A program made the translations under genes and the position numbers. Shown piece after piece: positions 16,389 through 27,917 of a stretch of DNA of 64,000 bases (position 1 is its first letter; each line of letters opens with the position of its first letter). Under the pieces are notes generated by a model. It made no database searches and was not told where the DNA came from. It saw nothing but the letters and a program-made list of their open reading frames with translations. Source of the DNA: Brevibacterium sp. CCUG 69071 (lineage in GTDB: Bacteria; Actinomycetota; Actinomycetes; Actinomycetales; Brevibacteriaceae); NCBI RefSeq assembly GCF_021023135.1, contig NZ_PGFV01000005.1, positions 186,001-250,000 of the forward strand, read 5' to 3'.

Positions 16389-17324
16389 TCAGGGGTCCGT
16401 TGGTGAGGGCAGTTTCGTGATCTCCTGCCCGGAGAGCTCCGCGAGCACCGTGGTCAGCGGACGCCTGCCCGCAGGGGTGAGGATGCTCGTCTGCTCCTCG
16501 AGTTCGGCCCAGGGGGCGAGGACGAAGGCGCGTTCGTGGGCGCGCGGGTGCGGCAGGCTCAGCACCGCGGTGTCGAGGATCGTCTCATCCTCGCCTCTCC
16601 CGTATCGGATCAGGTCGATGTCGAGCGTGCGCGGCCCCCACCGCAGCTCCCGAGTCCTCCCGCAAGCGACTTCGATCCCCTGGGCGACGGCCAGCAGCTC
16701 GTGCGCCGTCAGGCTCGTCCTGACCAGAACGCCGAGGTTGTGGAAGTCGTTCTGCTCGACCCCGCCCCACGGGGCCGTGAGGTAGAGCGAGGACCGTGCG
16801 GTCACAGTGATCCGCGGGTGCCGGTCGAGAGCCTCGACGGCGAGTTCGAGAGTGTCCTTCGGATCGCCGAGGTTGGCCCCGAGATTGAGGTACGCCTCGG
16901 TCTCTGTGGGCACCTCGTCCACGGAGACGTCCACGGAGGCGTCCGCATCGCGAGCGCGTGAAACGCTGACGGAGACGTCGGCGAAGCTGCGTTGGATGGG
17001 GGCGCTGGGTTTGTGGACGACGACGTCGACCCGCTCGGCGAGGGTCAGGCAGTGCGTGGCGATGGTCTCGGCGAGTGTTTCGATGAGATCGAAGGTGTTG
17101 TCCTCGACGATGTGCGCGACGTCCTCGGCCAGCTCCCCGTAGTGGATGGTCTCGGCGATGTCGTCGCTGGCCGCGGCCGCAACCACCGAGGTGTGGAGGG
17201 TGACGTCGATGACGAAGTCCTGGCCATCGCGTTTCTCGAAGTCGAAGACCCCGTGGTTGCCGCGCACCCGCAGTCCGCGCAGCTCGATCCGGTCGGGTGC
17301 GTGCGGGTGCTTCTGCACGCCCAT
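16389..17324 (-). CDS. folK: Fused dihydroneopterin aldolase and HPPK (FolB-FolK)
   Basis: A 311-residue bifunctional folate enzyme. Residues about 10-130 form dihydroneopterin aldolase (IELRGLRVRGNHGVFDFEKRDGQ; then IHYGELAEDVAHIVE and SFADVSVSVSR). Residues about 155-290 form 6-hydroxymethyl-7,8-dihydropterin pyrophosphokinase (AYLNLGANLGDP, LYLTAPWGGVEQNDFHN, RWGPRTLDIDL, LPHPRAHERAFVLAPW). An acidic ~25-residue linker joins them. Its start and the folP stop share one base (TGATG). It makes and activates the pterin half of dihydropteroate. Confidence 0.94.
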   Translation of the reverse strand: MGVQKHPHAPDRIELRGLRVRGNHGVFDFEKRDGQDFVIDVTLHTSVVAAAASDDIAETIHYGELAEDVAHIVEDNTFDLIETLAETIATHCLTLAERVDVVVHKPSAPIQRSFADVSVSVSRARDADASVDVSVDEVPTETEAYLNLGANLGDPKDTLELAVEALDRHPRITVTARSSLYLTAPWGGVEQNDFHNLGVLVRTSLTAHELLAVAQGIEVACGRTRELRWGPRTLDIDLIRYGRGEDETILDTAVLSLPHPRAHERAFVLAPWAELEEQTSILTPAGRRPLTTVLAELSGQEITKLPSPTDP

Positions 17325-18163
17325 CAGGCCTGCACCCCGCGGGCATGCTCGGCCACGGCGGCAACGACCCGGCAGGCGATCGCCGAGGTGGCCGGTTCGT
17401 GGACGCGGACCGCCCAGGCCCCGGCCTGAGCCGCCAGGGTCGAGATCGCAGCGGTCGCCTGGTCCTTCGCGGCCTCCTCGGCGCGCTTCGGATCCTTCGG
17501 AGAGAGCAGGGTGGAGATGAAGCGCTTGCGGCTGGCGGCGACAAGGAGTCGGTGCTCGAGCACCGCGAACTCATCGAGGGCGGCCAGGATCTGCCAGTTG
17601 TGCTCGGCGTTCTTCGAGAACCCCAGGCCGGGATCGACGATGATGTTCTCCGTCTTCACCCCGACGGCGATGGCCTCGTCGATGCGCACACGCAGCTCGG
17701 CGATCACCTCGGCGACGACATCCTCGTAATGGAAGGTAGCGGCTGCCTGATCGAGGTAGCCGCGCCAATGCATGAGCACGACGGGGGCCGCGGTCTGCGC
17801 GGCCACGGACAGCATCGTCGGATCCGACTGTCCGGCGGAGACGTCGTTGATGATCTGGGCGCCGGCATCCAGCGAGGCTTCGGCGACCTTCGCCCGCATG
17901 GTGTCGACGCTTATCACGATGCCGGCAGCGGCGAGCTCTCTGACCACGGGGATGACTCGCCGCAGCTCCTCGGCCTCGTCGACGCGGACGGCTCCGGGGC
18001 GGGTGGACTCCCCGCCGACGTCGATGATGTCGGCACCGGCATCGAGGAGGTCGATCCCGTGAGCGATGGCCCGCTCATGATCGAACCAGCGTCCGCCGTC
18101 GGAGAAGGAGTCGGGCGTGACGTTGAGGACGCCCATGATCTTCGTGGGTTCGGGATTCGGCAT
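17324..18163 (-). CDS. folP: Dihydropteroate synthase
   Basis: Joins activated pterin and p-aminobenzoate; the sulfonamide target. The 279-residue protein carries the two signature motifs, MGVLNVTPDSFSDGG near residue 10 and GADIIDVGGESTRPGA near residue 43, plus DPGLGFSKNAEHNW and AASRKRFIS. The start at 18163 is ATG. It sits between folE and folB-folK with one-base overlap or 9-bp gaps, so folE-folP-folBK are one transcript and translation is coupled. Confidence 0.96.
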   Translation of the reverse strand: MPNPEPTKIMGVLNVTPDSFSDGGRWFDHERAIAHGIDLLDAGADIIDVGGESTRPGAVRVDEAEELRRVIPVVRELAAAGIVISVDTMRAKVAEASLDAGAQIINDVSAGQSDPTMLSVAAQTAAPVVLMHWRGYLDQAAATFHYEDVVAEVIAELRVRIDEAIAVGVKTENIIVDPGLGFSKNAEHNWQILAALDEFAVLEHRLLVAASRKRFISTLLSPKDPKRAEEAAKDQATAAISTLAAQAGAWAVRVHEPATSAIACRVVAAVAEHARGVQA

Positions 18164-18172
18164 CGGTGTCCA

Positions 18173-18795
18173 CTACCCCCGCAGGATCAGGCTCATCGCT
18201 TCTGCTCGGGAGGCGGTCTCCCGCAGCTGGCCGCGGACGGCCGAGGTGATCGTCGAGGCTCCGGGTTTGCGGACCCCGCGCATGGTCATGCACAGGTGCT
18301 CGGCCTCGACGACGACGATCGCTCCGCGCGGTTCGAGGTGTTCGACCAGTGCGTCGGCGATCTGCGTGGTCAGCCGTTCCTGGACCTGCGGACGACGGGC
18401 GTAGATCTCGACGAGGCGGGCCAGCTTTGACAGGCCGGTGACCTTGCCCTGCTTGCTCGGGATGTAGCCGATGTGGGCGACGCCGTGGAAGGGCACGAGG
18501 TGGTGTTCGCACATCGAGTACAGGTCGATGTCGCGGACGAGGACCATCTCCTCGTGGCTGATGTCGAAGGTCACTCCGAGGACTTCGGAGGGATCGCGGT
18601 GGAGACCGGCGAAGACCTCCTCATAGGCGCGGGCGACTCGGGCGGGAGTCTCGAGCAGCCCCTCCCGGTCGGGATCCTCTCCGACGGCGATGAGGATCTC
18701 ACGCACGGCGGCGGCGATCCGCGCCTGGTCGACCTTGTTCTCGTGCCCGGCGGGGGCCGTGCCGAGGCCGGCGGTCACCCCTTCGATATCGGCCA

Positions 18796-18796
<1 letters not shown>
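18173..18796 (-). CDS. folE: GTP cyclohydrolase I
   Basis: Converts GTP to dihydroneopterin triphosphate, the first folate step. The 207-residue protein has [20 protein letters not shown] (zinc ligands Cys and His) and the second Cys in [16 protein letters not shown], plus the end [10 protein letters not shown]. Length and motifs are those of the zinc-dependent type IA enzyme. Its start base is shared with the ftsH stop. Confidence 0.96.
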
Positions 18797-20928
<2,132 letters not shown>

Positions 20929-21028
20929 AAGTCCTCTCAGGAAAAAGATGTGGGCAACCGCTTCAGGCTACCGAGGCTGCCTGGGAACATCCCCCACAGC
21001 CTAGTCCCTGTCACCGGTATAGCCCGAA

Positions 21029-21054
21029 TGGGACCGGCGTTGTTACCGGTCCCA
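21029..21054 (-). terminator. 9-bp hairpin between hpt and ftsH
   Basis: Arms TGGGACCGG (21029-21037) and its complement (21046-21054) are perfect around an 8-base loop, starting 29 bases after the hpt stop. No T run. It may end hpt transcription or attenuate entry into ftsH. Confidence 0.5.
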
Positions 21055-21082
21055 GCGGATCCGATTGCGCTCTCGACGTAAT

Positions 21083-21634
21083 TCAGCTGTAGACGTGCTG
21101 CGCCAAGGTCGCGACGAAGGGAACGTTGCGATACTTTTCGGCGTAGTCGAGGCCGTAGCCGATGACGAACTCGTTGGGGACGTCGAAGCCGACGTACCTG
21201 ACGTCGATGTCGACCTTGACGGCCTCGGGCTTGCGCAGCATCGTGCAGATCTCCACGGTCGCCGCCCCGCGGGTGCGCAGGTTCTGGACCAGCCAGGACA
21301 GGGTCAGACCGGAGTCGATGATGTCCTCGACGATGAGCACATGGCGGCCGGTGAGATCGGTGTCGAGGTCTTTGAGGATGCGCACGACGCCGGAGGACTT
21401 CGTCCCGGAGCCGTAGGAGGACACGGCCATCCAGTCCATCGTCACCGGGGAGTGCAGGGCCCGGGCCAGATCGGCCATGACCATGACCGCGCCCTTGAGG
21501 ACGCCGACGAGGAGGATGTCCTTGTCCTTGTAGTCTTCATCGATGGCGGCGGCCAGCTCAACGAGTCGTGCGGCTATCTGTTCTTCCGAGACGAGTACCT
21601 GGTCGATGTCACTGCCGAGATCGTTGATGTCCAC
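21083..21634 (-). CDS. hpt: Hypoxanthine(-guanine) phosphoribosyltransferase
   Basis: Purine salvage enzyme that transfers phosphoribose to hypoxanthine or guanine. The 183-residue protein shows LVGVLKGAVMVMADLAR, the flexible loop region SSYGSGTKSSG, the PRPP-binding HVLIVEDIIDSGLTL, and FVIGYGLDYAEKYRN. The start is GTG at 21634 with GAGGAG upstream. In relatives it is co-directional with and adjacent to tilS; here two unrelated divergent genes intervene. Confidence 0.95.
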   Translation of the reverse strand: MDINDLGSDIDQVLVSEEQIAARLVELAAAIDEDYKDKDILLVGVLKGAVMVMADLARALHSPVTMDWMAVSSYGSGTKSSGVVRILKDLDTDLTGRHVLIVEDIIDSGLTLSWLVQNLRTRGAATVEICTMLRKPEAVKVDIDVRYVGFDVPNEFVIGYGLDYAEKYRNVPFVATLAQHVYS

Positions 21635-21712
21635 TGCGGTCGATTCTCCTCGTATGGGGTGGGTGTGCCTCCATTATGGGTCACCGACGACCCGCCGTGC
21701 CACCGCGGAGGG

Positions 21713-22942
21713 TCACAGTGTGAGTTCCTCGTCGACCGAACCGGGGGATGCGGCGAGGAATCCGGTCACGCCCATGAGCGTCGAGACTCCGACCATGAAC
21801 CACAGCGGCACCGCCCATCCCCCGCTGAGACCGAGTAGTCCGCCCACGGCGAGCGGGCCGATAGCGGCGAGGATGTAGCCGGAGGACTGCACGAAGGCGG
21901 AGGTGCGAGCGGTCACCGAGACCTCGCGGGTTCGCCCGGTGATGAGGGCGAGTGCGGCCGGGAAGGCGAAGCCGCCGTAGGAGAGGAGGATCGCCCACAG
22001 CGCGGGGACCGCGGTCGGGGCCAGCAGCAGGCCCGTGTATCCGATGACGGCGCTGAGAGAGAAGCTGAGGAGGAAGAAGCGCGGCAGGATGCCGCGCATG
22101 ATGATCTGCGGGGCGAGGAAGCCGCCGGGAATCCCGCCGAGGGTGACGATCGTGAGCATGATGCCCGCGGCCACCGGATCGAGGCCCGCGTCCCGGTAGA
22201 TCTGCGGCAGCCACCCGAATTGGACGTAGGCGTTGACGGACTGGAGCCCGAAGAACATGGCCATGTACCGGGCCTTGGAGGAGGTGTATATGTGGCGCCG
22301 AGGCGACCCTGCGGCATCCGTCTCGGGCGCGCTCGCGCGCAGGTTGGGCACCGATCCGGCCAGCCTGAGCACGGTCCAGGAAAGCAGAGCGCAGGCGGGC
22401 AGGAGCACCCAGAAGCCGAGACCGAAGCGCCAGTCCTCGAAGTGTCCGGCGATGGGGGCGGTGAGGAAGGCGGGGAACATCGAGCCCAGGCCCAGCGAGA
22501 CTGTGAAGGCGGTGGCGCCGAGTCCGGCGCGGTCGGGGAAGCGGGTCTTGACGAACACCGGCAGGATGACGTTGCCCAGCGACATTCCGGCCAGGGCGAG
22601 GACGGTCAGCGCGGCGAATCCGACCCAGTCGCCGACGAGCACCCGGGCGCCGACGCCGAGGGTGATGAGCGAACAGGCGATGACGAGGGAGGTGAAGAGG
22701 CCGACCCGGCGCAGCAGCGGCACGGCGAGGAATCCGCAGATCGCGAACACGAGCCCCGGCAGCGCGGTGAGCAGCCCCGTCTGCCATTCGACCAGGGCAA
22801 AGGCGGACTTGACCTCTGAGAGCACCGGGCCCAGTGAAGAGGCGGCGGGACGCAGCGAACAGGCGATGAGGATGAGGGTAAGCAGCGCCAGCGCATCGAG
22901 CCCCCGCCCGGTGCGGGGTGCTGCGGTGGGCTCAGTGGTCAT
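21713..22942 (-). CDS. MFS transporter, CynX/NimT type
   Basis: A 409-residue, 12-helix major-facilitator protein. The opening ALLTLILIACSLRPAASSLGPVL and the later LGGIPGGFLAPQI match the CynX/NimT (cyanate/2-nitroimidazole transporter-like) branch. The substrate is not predictable. It is divergently paired with a cytosine-deaminase-like amidohydrolase, with a palindromic GGTATACC in the shared promoter region, so it likely imports or exports that enzyme's nitrogen-heterocycle substrate or product. The pair sits as a cassette between hpt and tilS. Confidence 0.85.
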   Translation of the reverse strand: MTTEPTAAPRTGRGLDALALLTLILIACSLRPAASSLGPVLSEVKSAFALVEWQTGLLTALPGLVFAICGFLAVPLLRRVGLFTSLVIACSLITLGVGARVLVGDWVGFAALTVLALAGMSLGNVILPVFVKTRFPDRAGLGATAFTVSLGLGSMFPAFLTAPIAGHFEDWRFGLGFWVLLPACALLSWTVLRLAGSVPNLRASAPETDAAGSPRRHIYTSSKARYMAMFFGLQSVNAYVQFGWLPQIYRDAGLDPVAAGIMLTIVTLGGIPGGFLAPQIIMRGILPRFFLLSFSLSAVIGYTGLLLAPTAVPALWAILLSYGGFAFPAALALITGRTREVSVTARTSAFVQSSGYILAAIGPLAVGGLLGLSGGWAVPLWFMVGVSTLMGVTGFLAASPGSVDEELTL

Positions 22943-23049
22943 GGCCTCATCCTTTCAGACGGTTCGGTGTCGGTTCGCACCCGGACCGGCGGAGGTGCCC
23001 ATCCGGAACTGTGGAGGTGCGCCGGGCGTCCCTTCCGAGGCGAGCTTCA

Positions 23050-23061
23050 ATGGTATACCGT
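23050..23061. promoter_or_regulatory. GntR-like palindromic operator candidate
   Basis: The palindrome GGTATACC (23052-23059) within AATGGTATACCGTTT fits the TnGTATACnA-type half-sites of FadR-branch GntR regulators. It lies 40 bp before the amidohydrolase start and 110 bp before the divergent MFS start. The core also resembles a -10 box (TATACC). No GntR gene is in the window. Confidence 0.4.
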
Positions 23062-23098
23062 TTAAGCGACCGCCTGTCCCCGCTCGAAGGATGCCGCC

Positions 23099-24343
23099 AT
23101 GACCCTGCTGACGAACGTCCGCCTGTTTTCCCGTCGGCCCGATGATCAGGCCGTCGATGTGGAGATCGCCGCTGGGCGGATCTCCGGCATCACCGCCTCG
23201 GCGGGATCGCCGGTTGAGACTGCCGGCGAGACCATCGACGGCGGGGGCAGGCTGCTGCTGCCCAGCCTCGGCGACGTCCATGCTCATCTCGATTCGAACC
23301 GGATGGGTCAGACCTTCCGTCCGCACACCGCCGATGGGACCCTGCACGGGTACATCATGAACGATCGGGAGAACTGGCGCGGCGGCGAGCGCAGCGTCCG
23401 CGATCAGGCGGCCTTTGCGATCGGGGCGATCATCGCCTCCGGCGGCACGCGGATCCGATCGCATGCGCAGGTCGACGCCGACTGCGGTCTCGAGCGCTTC
23501 CGTGGGGTCCGTGATGCCCTGGCCGATCATTCCGATGTCCTCGACTCGCAGCTCGTCGCCTTCCCGCAGGCCGGGATCGTGTCCGAGAAGGGGGTGCGGG
23601 ATCTCCTCGATGCGGCACTGTCCGAAGGCGCCGATCTCGTCGGCGGACTCGATCCGCTGCTCTATGATCGGGATCCCGTGGCCCACCTCGACGTGGTCTT
23701 CGCTCTGGCCGAGAAGCACGCGGCAGGCGTCGACATCCACCTCCATGAGGGCGGCAGCGCCGGCGTGTTCTCGATGGAGGAGATCGCCGCCCGGACGAAG
23801 TCCCTGGCGATGGAAGGCCGGGTGACGATCTCCCACGCCTTCGCCCTGAGTTCGAACCCCGAATCGGAGGTTCGCCGCGTGATCGAACTCCTCGCCGAGG
23901 CGGGCATCTGCCTGACCACGGTGGCTCCTGCCAAGAGCGTCCTGCCGCAGACGCTGCTGACAGAGAACCGGGTGGCCCTCGGCCTCGGAGAGGACGGGCA
24001 GCGCGACTACTGGAGCCCTTACGGCGACGGGGATCTGCTGCGGCGGACCTGGCAGCTGGCCTTCACGAACGGGTTCCGGGCCGATGCCGCTATCGAGCAC
24101 TGCCTCGACATCGCCTCCCGGGGCGGCGCCCAGGTGATGGCCGGGGCCAGACCCGACGGCTCCACACTGACCGAGGATGCCAGGTTCGGGCTGGCCGTCG
24201 GCGCCCCCGCGGACTTCATGCTCGTCGATGCCGATACGGTCACCTCGGCGATCATGGACTGCCCGACGGACCGTGACGTTTACAAGGCGGGTCGGCTGAT
24301 CGCCTCGGGCGGACGGCTGCTCGGCGGGCTGCGCCTGGACTGA
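23099..24343 (+). CDS. Cytosine-deaminase-like amidohydrolase
   Basis: A 414-residue metal-dependent hydrolase of the amidohydrolase superfamily. Metal-ligand motifs are GDVHAHLDSNRMG near residue 60 (HxH), DIHLHEGG near 220, TISHAF near 245 and GEDGQRDYWSPYGDGD near 300 (catalytic Asp). This arrangement is close to cytosine deaminase and N-isopropylammelide amidohydrolase relatives; the exact substrate is unknown. GAAGG precedes the ATG. It is divergent from the MFS gene and convergent with tilS, with 13 bp between stops. Confidence 0.85.
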   Translation: MTLLTNVRLFSRRPDDQAVDVEIAAGRISGITASAGSPVETAGETIDGGGRLLLPSLGDVHAHLDSNRMGQTFRPHTADGTLHGYIMNDRENWRGGERSVRDQAAFAIGAIIASGGTRIRSHAQVDADCGLERFRGVRDALADHSDVLDSQLVAFPQAGIVSEKGVRDLLDAALSEGADLVGGLDPLLYDRDPVAHLDVVFALAEKHAAGVDIHLHEGGSAGVFSMEEIAARTKSLAMEGRVTISHAFALSSNPESEVRRVIELLAEAGICLTTVAPAKSVLPQTLLTENRVALGLGEDGQRDYWSPYGDGDLLRRTWQLAFTNGFRADAAIEHCLDIASRGGAQVMAGARPDGSTLTEDARFGLAVGAPADFMLVDADTVTSAIMDCPTDRDVYKAGRLIASGGRLLGGLRLD

Positions 24344-24356
24344 CGAGGCGAGAGTC

Positions 24357-25397
24357 TCAGCGGGCCTTGGCGGCGAGCTGAAACCGCAGTCGGGATCCGG
24401 CGATGATGACCTCGGTGTCCCCGGGCAGGGACAGCCGGCCCCGCTTTCCCGCTCTGATCAGGGCGGAGAGTTCGGCGATGCGTTGGGCCCCGAAGCTCTG
24501 GGCCGGAACGCCGAGGGAGGTCAGCCAGTCGCGCAGCACTCGGGTGAGGATCGCCTCGGGCAGGGCGGTGAGCCGTTCGAGAGGGATCTCGGAGTGTCCG
24601 CGCAGTTCGGCTGCGTCCTCCTCGGCGATGGAGTCGAGGCAGTCGGCATCGGTCCGGCACAGTTCGGCGGTGCGGGAGAGGTTCGCGGTGATCGGCTGCC
24701 CGAGTTCGGTCTCGAGCCGGGCGAGGAGTCGGCGGGTGCGCACCCGCGCAAAGGACTCGTCCTCGTTCATCGGGTCGTCCCACACGGTGATGTTCTGTGC
24801 CGCACACGAAGCGGTGGTCTCGGCCCGGGTCAGGCCGAGCAGGGGACGCAGCAGCGCCCCCGTGCGCGGGGCCATTCCGGCCAGGGACCGAGTGCCGGAG
24901 CCGCGCATGAGTCCGAGCAGCACGGTCTCGGCCTGGTCGCTCTGGGTGTGCGCGGTGAGGATCCATCTCGCCCCGGCCCGTGAGCGCGCCGCCTCGAGGG
25001 CTGCGTAGCGGACGTCCCGGGCGGCCGCCTCGAGGCCTACGGTGCCGGCGTCGACGGAGACGGTGCTGATCTCTGCGGGCACACCCCAGGATTCGGCGGT
25101 GGCGAGGACACGGCGGGCCACCTCGGCGGAACCGGTCTGCAGTCCGTGGTCGACGGTCACCGCGCGGGCCTCGCACTCCCCGCGGCGGTGGAGGAAGGCG
25201 CAGGCGTGGAGCAGGGCCATCGAGTCCGCTCCCCCGGACACGGCGAGGATGATGCGTGGCGGGGCACCGGTCCCGGGTCCGACTTCGCTTGCGTTCACCT
25301 CGGCCAGCAGGGCGCGCACGGCATTGCGGATGGCGCTGCTGGCGGGGTCGAGGCTCGGACGGCGAGGCGGCGGGCCGGGTGTCTCAGCCGTGGACAC
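24357..25397 (-). CDS. tilS: tRNA(Ile)-lysidine synthase
   Basis: Modifies the wobble C of tRNA-Ile(CAU) to lysidine so that it reads AUA. The ~346-residue protein has the PP-loop AVSGGADSMALLH near residue 55, TVDHGLQ, LTAHTQSDQAETVLLGLMRGSG and WDDPMNEDESFARVRTRR. The C-terminal TilS substrate-binding region ends with RGRLSLPG. The start is GTG at 25397, or TTG at 25403; both overlap the end of the metalloprotease gene, implying co-translation. Confidence 0.93.
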   Translation of the reverse strand: MSTAETPGPPPRRPSLDPASSAIRNAVRALLAEVNASEVGPGTGAPPRIILAVSGGADSMALLHACAFLHRRGECEARAVTVDHGLQTGSAEVARRVLATAESWGVPAEISTVSVDAGTVGLEAAARDVRYAALEAARSRAGARWILTAHTQSDQAETVLLGLMRGSGTRSLAGMAPRTGALLRPLLGLTRAETTASCAAQNITVWDDPMNEDESFARVRTRRLLARLETELGQPITANLSRTAELCRTDADCLDSIAEEDAAELRGHSEIPLERLTALPEAILTRVLRDWLTSLGVPAQSFGAQRIAELSALIRAGKRGRLSLPGDTEVIIAGSRLRFQLAAKAR

Positions 25398-26400
25398 GGT
25401 CAAGCCACAGGCGTGGGGTCTGGATCTCCGCGCTCGTCGGAAGATTGCGCACCGAGGCGTAGATGGCCGAGAACCCGGTCTGGCCGACCTCGCGGCGGAC
25501 TGCGCGGACGAACTTCGCCCCGTCGCGGTACTGCGCGAGCTTGAGATTCAGGCCCAGCAGATTGGACAGGAATCCGCCCTGTCCGGCGTCGCGGCGGGCC
25601 TCGAACTTCCGGCGCAGCTTCCGCACGCTCGGGATCACTTCGATGCCGACCTCGTCCATGACGACGTCGGCGTGGCCTTCGAGGAGGCTGAGTATCGCCG
25701 AGGCCTCATCGAGGGCTTCACGCATGTCCTCATCGCGGATGAGGTCGACCATGCTGGCCTCGCCCTTGACGATCCGGCCGAGGGTGGCGAAGAGATCCGC
25801 GACGCCTCCGATCCCGGAGACCTTGAGCGGGGTGGCGACGACGCGGGAGAGCAGGGTGCGCATGTGCTCGCGCAGCCAGGGTGCGGTGGCGAACTGGACC
25901 TGGTGGGTCGCCTCGTGGAGGGCCACCCACATCCGGAAGTCACGCGGGTCGACGTTCATCGCCTCCTCGGCGATGAGCACTGCCGGGGCGACGAACATCA
26001 GGCGTCCGGTCTCGACGGCGAAGGGGTCGAATTGGCCGAGCACCCTGGTCGAAAGCAGCGAGAGGACTCCGGCGAGTTCGACGGCCGCGCCTTTCGCCGT
26101 GGCCGGACCGACCGGGGCCGGCAGGGCACCCGGTTCGACCATGCCGTTGATCGACTGCGCGTTCGCCTTAACCCAGCCGAGCTGGTCGAGGACGAGCACG
26201 GAACCTGCGGCCAGGCGCGAGCGCACGTCATCGGCGTGCTCGGGTGTCAGCAGGAAGGAGTCGAGGACGAGGTCCTGGGCGGTCAGCGCATTGTCCTTGA
26301 GTCCGGCGACCAGCTGGTCGAGTTCGTCCGGGTCCGGGACCTTCGCGGTGGGCACGAGTTCGCGGGCGGTGCGGGCGGCGAACTTCTCGTCGATGATCAT
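25384..26400 (-). CDS. DUF2342 zinc-dependent metalloprotease
   Basis: A 338-residue protein of the actinobacterial DUF2342 family (often annotated 'coenzyme F420 biosynthesis-associated'). The zinc motif HEATHQ (HExxH type) near residue 175 is followed by a helical region and LLEGHADVVMDEVG, whose Glu-Gly-His could supply the third ligand. No signal peptide, so cytoplasmic. ATG at 26400 overlaps the dacB stop by four bases (ATGA). Position between dacB and tilS is the conserved one for this family. Confidence 0.88.
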   Translation of the reverse strand: MIIDEKFAARTARELVPTAKVPDPDELDQLVAGLKDNALTAQDLVLDSFLLTPEHADDVRSRLAAGSVLVLDQLGWVKANAQSINGMVEPGALPAPVGPATAKGAAVELAGVLSLLSTRVLGQFDPFAVETGRLMFVAPAVLIAEEAMNVDPRDFRMWVALHEATHQVQFATAPWLREHMRTLLSRVVATPLKVSGIGGVADLFATLGRIVKGEASMVDLIRDEDMREALDEASAILSLLEGHADVVMDEVGIEVIPSVRKLRRKFEARRDAGQGGFLSNLLGLNLKLAQYRDGAKFVRAVRREVGQTGFSAIYASVRNLPTSAEIQTPRLWLDRVHG

Positions 26401-27812
26401 CGGCACCCGCAGTTCGCGAGCACGGTGACGACATCGTCGACGGTCTTTCTGGCTTCCAAGATCCTGTCCTTGTCCACATCGTCGATCTGCAGGGAGAAGA
26501 CGAGATAGCGCCCTTCGGCGTCGAGCACCCCGCCGGCCAGGGAGGTCACGGTCGAGAGCGTGCCCGTCTTCGCGTGCACGGTGCCGGCGGCGTTCTCGTC
26601 CTCGGTCAGCCGCTCGGTCAGCGTTCCTGTCAGTCCGCCGACCGGGAAGTAGCTGATCAGCCCGGCAAGGGAGTCATCGGCGACCACCGAGGCCTGGAGG
26701 ATCGTCGTCAGGTCGTGCGGGCTGATCCGGTTCTCGTAGGACAGCCCGGAAGTGTCTTCGAGATGGATGGTGCCCAGGTCCAGGGAATCGCCGAGGGCGG
26801 CAAGCACCGCTTCGGGTCCGGCCTCGATGCTGCCGGGTTCGCCCTGGGCGATGGCGACCTCGTTGCCGAGCACCTCGGCGACGACGTTGTCACTGTGCAC
26901 GAGCGCGAATTCGACGATCTCGGAGAGCGTCGCCGATTCCACCTCGGCGAGGGGCTCTGCATTCTCATCCGCGGCCTGTTCGCCTGCGTCGCTGCTGTCG
27001 GTGACCGTGATTCCGGCCTTCTTCAGCTCCTTCTCGAAGGTGGAGAAGGCGTCCTTGGCGGGCTTGTCGCTGCGGCCGCGCCATGCACGGTCCTTGCTGC
27101 CGACGTAGCCGGAGTCGACCATCAGCGGCTGGATCGGGGTGATCACGCCCTTGGCGATGTCCGCCCGCTCCCAGCCGGGACTGAAGTCTTCCCCCGAGTA
27201 CCGGGACGTATCCAGGTTGAGGGCCACCTCGGCGACGTTCTTGCTTTTCAGGGACTCAGCGGTCTGCTCAGCCAGGGTCTTCAGTCCGCCGTGGCCGTTG
27301 ACGGAACCGGGGTCGGACTCCCCCGCGGACAGCAGCGGGTCCCCGCCGCCGGTCAGGGTCACCGTGTCGGTGGAGGCGTCGAAGCTCGTCGTGGTCTTCA
27401 GCCGCGCCTGACCGCCGATGGTCTCAAGGGCGGCGGCCGCGGTGAGCACCTTCGTCACGGACGCCGGGGTGCGCGCCTTGGTTTCGTCCTTCGCGTAGAG
27501 GACGTCATCGCTGAGCCCATCGCGGACTTCGATGCCGAAGCCCTTGACCTTCGCGTCCTTGAGGATCGCGTCGACCTCCTCGGGGATCTTCGTCGGTGTG
27601 GGAGCGGAATCGTCGACCGCCGAGGCCGGCGCCGGGACCTCCTTGCCGGTGGCATCGGGGGTGGGCACGGCCTGGACCTCGATGGCGGGGTCGGTGGTGA
27701 GGAACCCGGGCATCCCGGGGACGAGATCATAGGCGTCGACGACGGTGTAGGCGCCCAGGGCCAGGACCAAGATGCCGGCGGTGACGACGGCGCCTGTCTT
27801 CTTGCGTTTCAA
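26397..27812 (-). CDS. dacB: D-alanyl-D-alanine carboxypeptidase/endopeptidase (PBP4, peptidase S13)
   Basis: A secreted or membrane-anchored penicillin-binding protein that trims peptidoglycan. The 471-residue protein has a basic N-terminus and one hydrophobic segment (about 7-27), a Pro/Ala-rich linker, then the three catalytic motifs: SVTK (in RTPASVTKVLTAAAAL), SDN (VHSDNVVAEVLG) and KTG (VHAKTGTLSTV). The start is TTG at 27812 with GGGAG eight bases upstream. It is divergent from ppa and heads the dacB-metalloprotease-tilS unit. Confidence 0.93.
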   Translation of the reverse strand: MKRKKTGAVVTAGILVLALGAYTVVDAYDLVPGMPGFLTTDPAIEVQAVPTPDATGKEVPAPASAVDDSAPTPTKIPEEVDAILKDAKVKGFGIEVRDGLSDDVLYAKDETKARTPASVTKVLTAAAALETIGGQARLKTTTSFDASTDTVTLTGGGDPLLSAGESDPGSVNGHGGLKTLAEQTAESLKSKNVAEVALNLDTSRYSGEDFSPGWERADIAKGVITPIQPLMVDSGYVGSKDRAWRGRSDKPAKDAFSTFEKELKKAGITVTDSSDAGEQAADENAEPLAEVESATLSEIVEFALVHSDNVVAEVLGNEVAIAQGEPGSIEAGPEAVLAALGDSLDLGTIHLEDTSGLSYENRISPHDLTTILQASVVADDSLAGLISYFPVGGLTGTLTERLTEDENAAGTVHAKTGTLSTVTSLAGGVLDAEGRYLVFSLQIDDVDKDRILEARKTVDDVVTVLANCGCR

Positions 27813-27917
27813 ACGCGAGCTCCCGTTCTTCTGACCGCATTCCGGTCGCTGTGCTCATCGGTGGTGGGGACTTGTAAGCTCTATTCTAGTGATGCACGCC
27901 TAGCTTGAAGGAGCACT

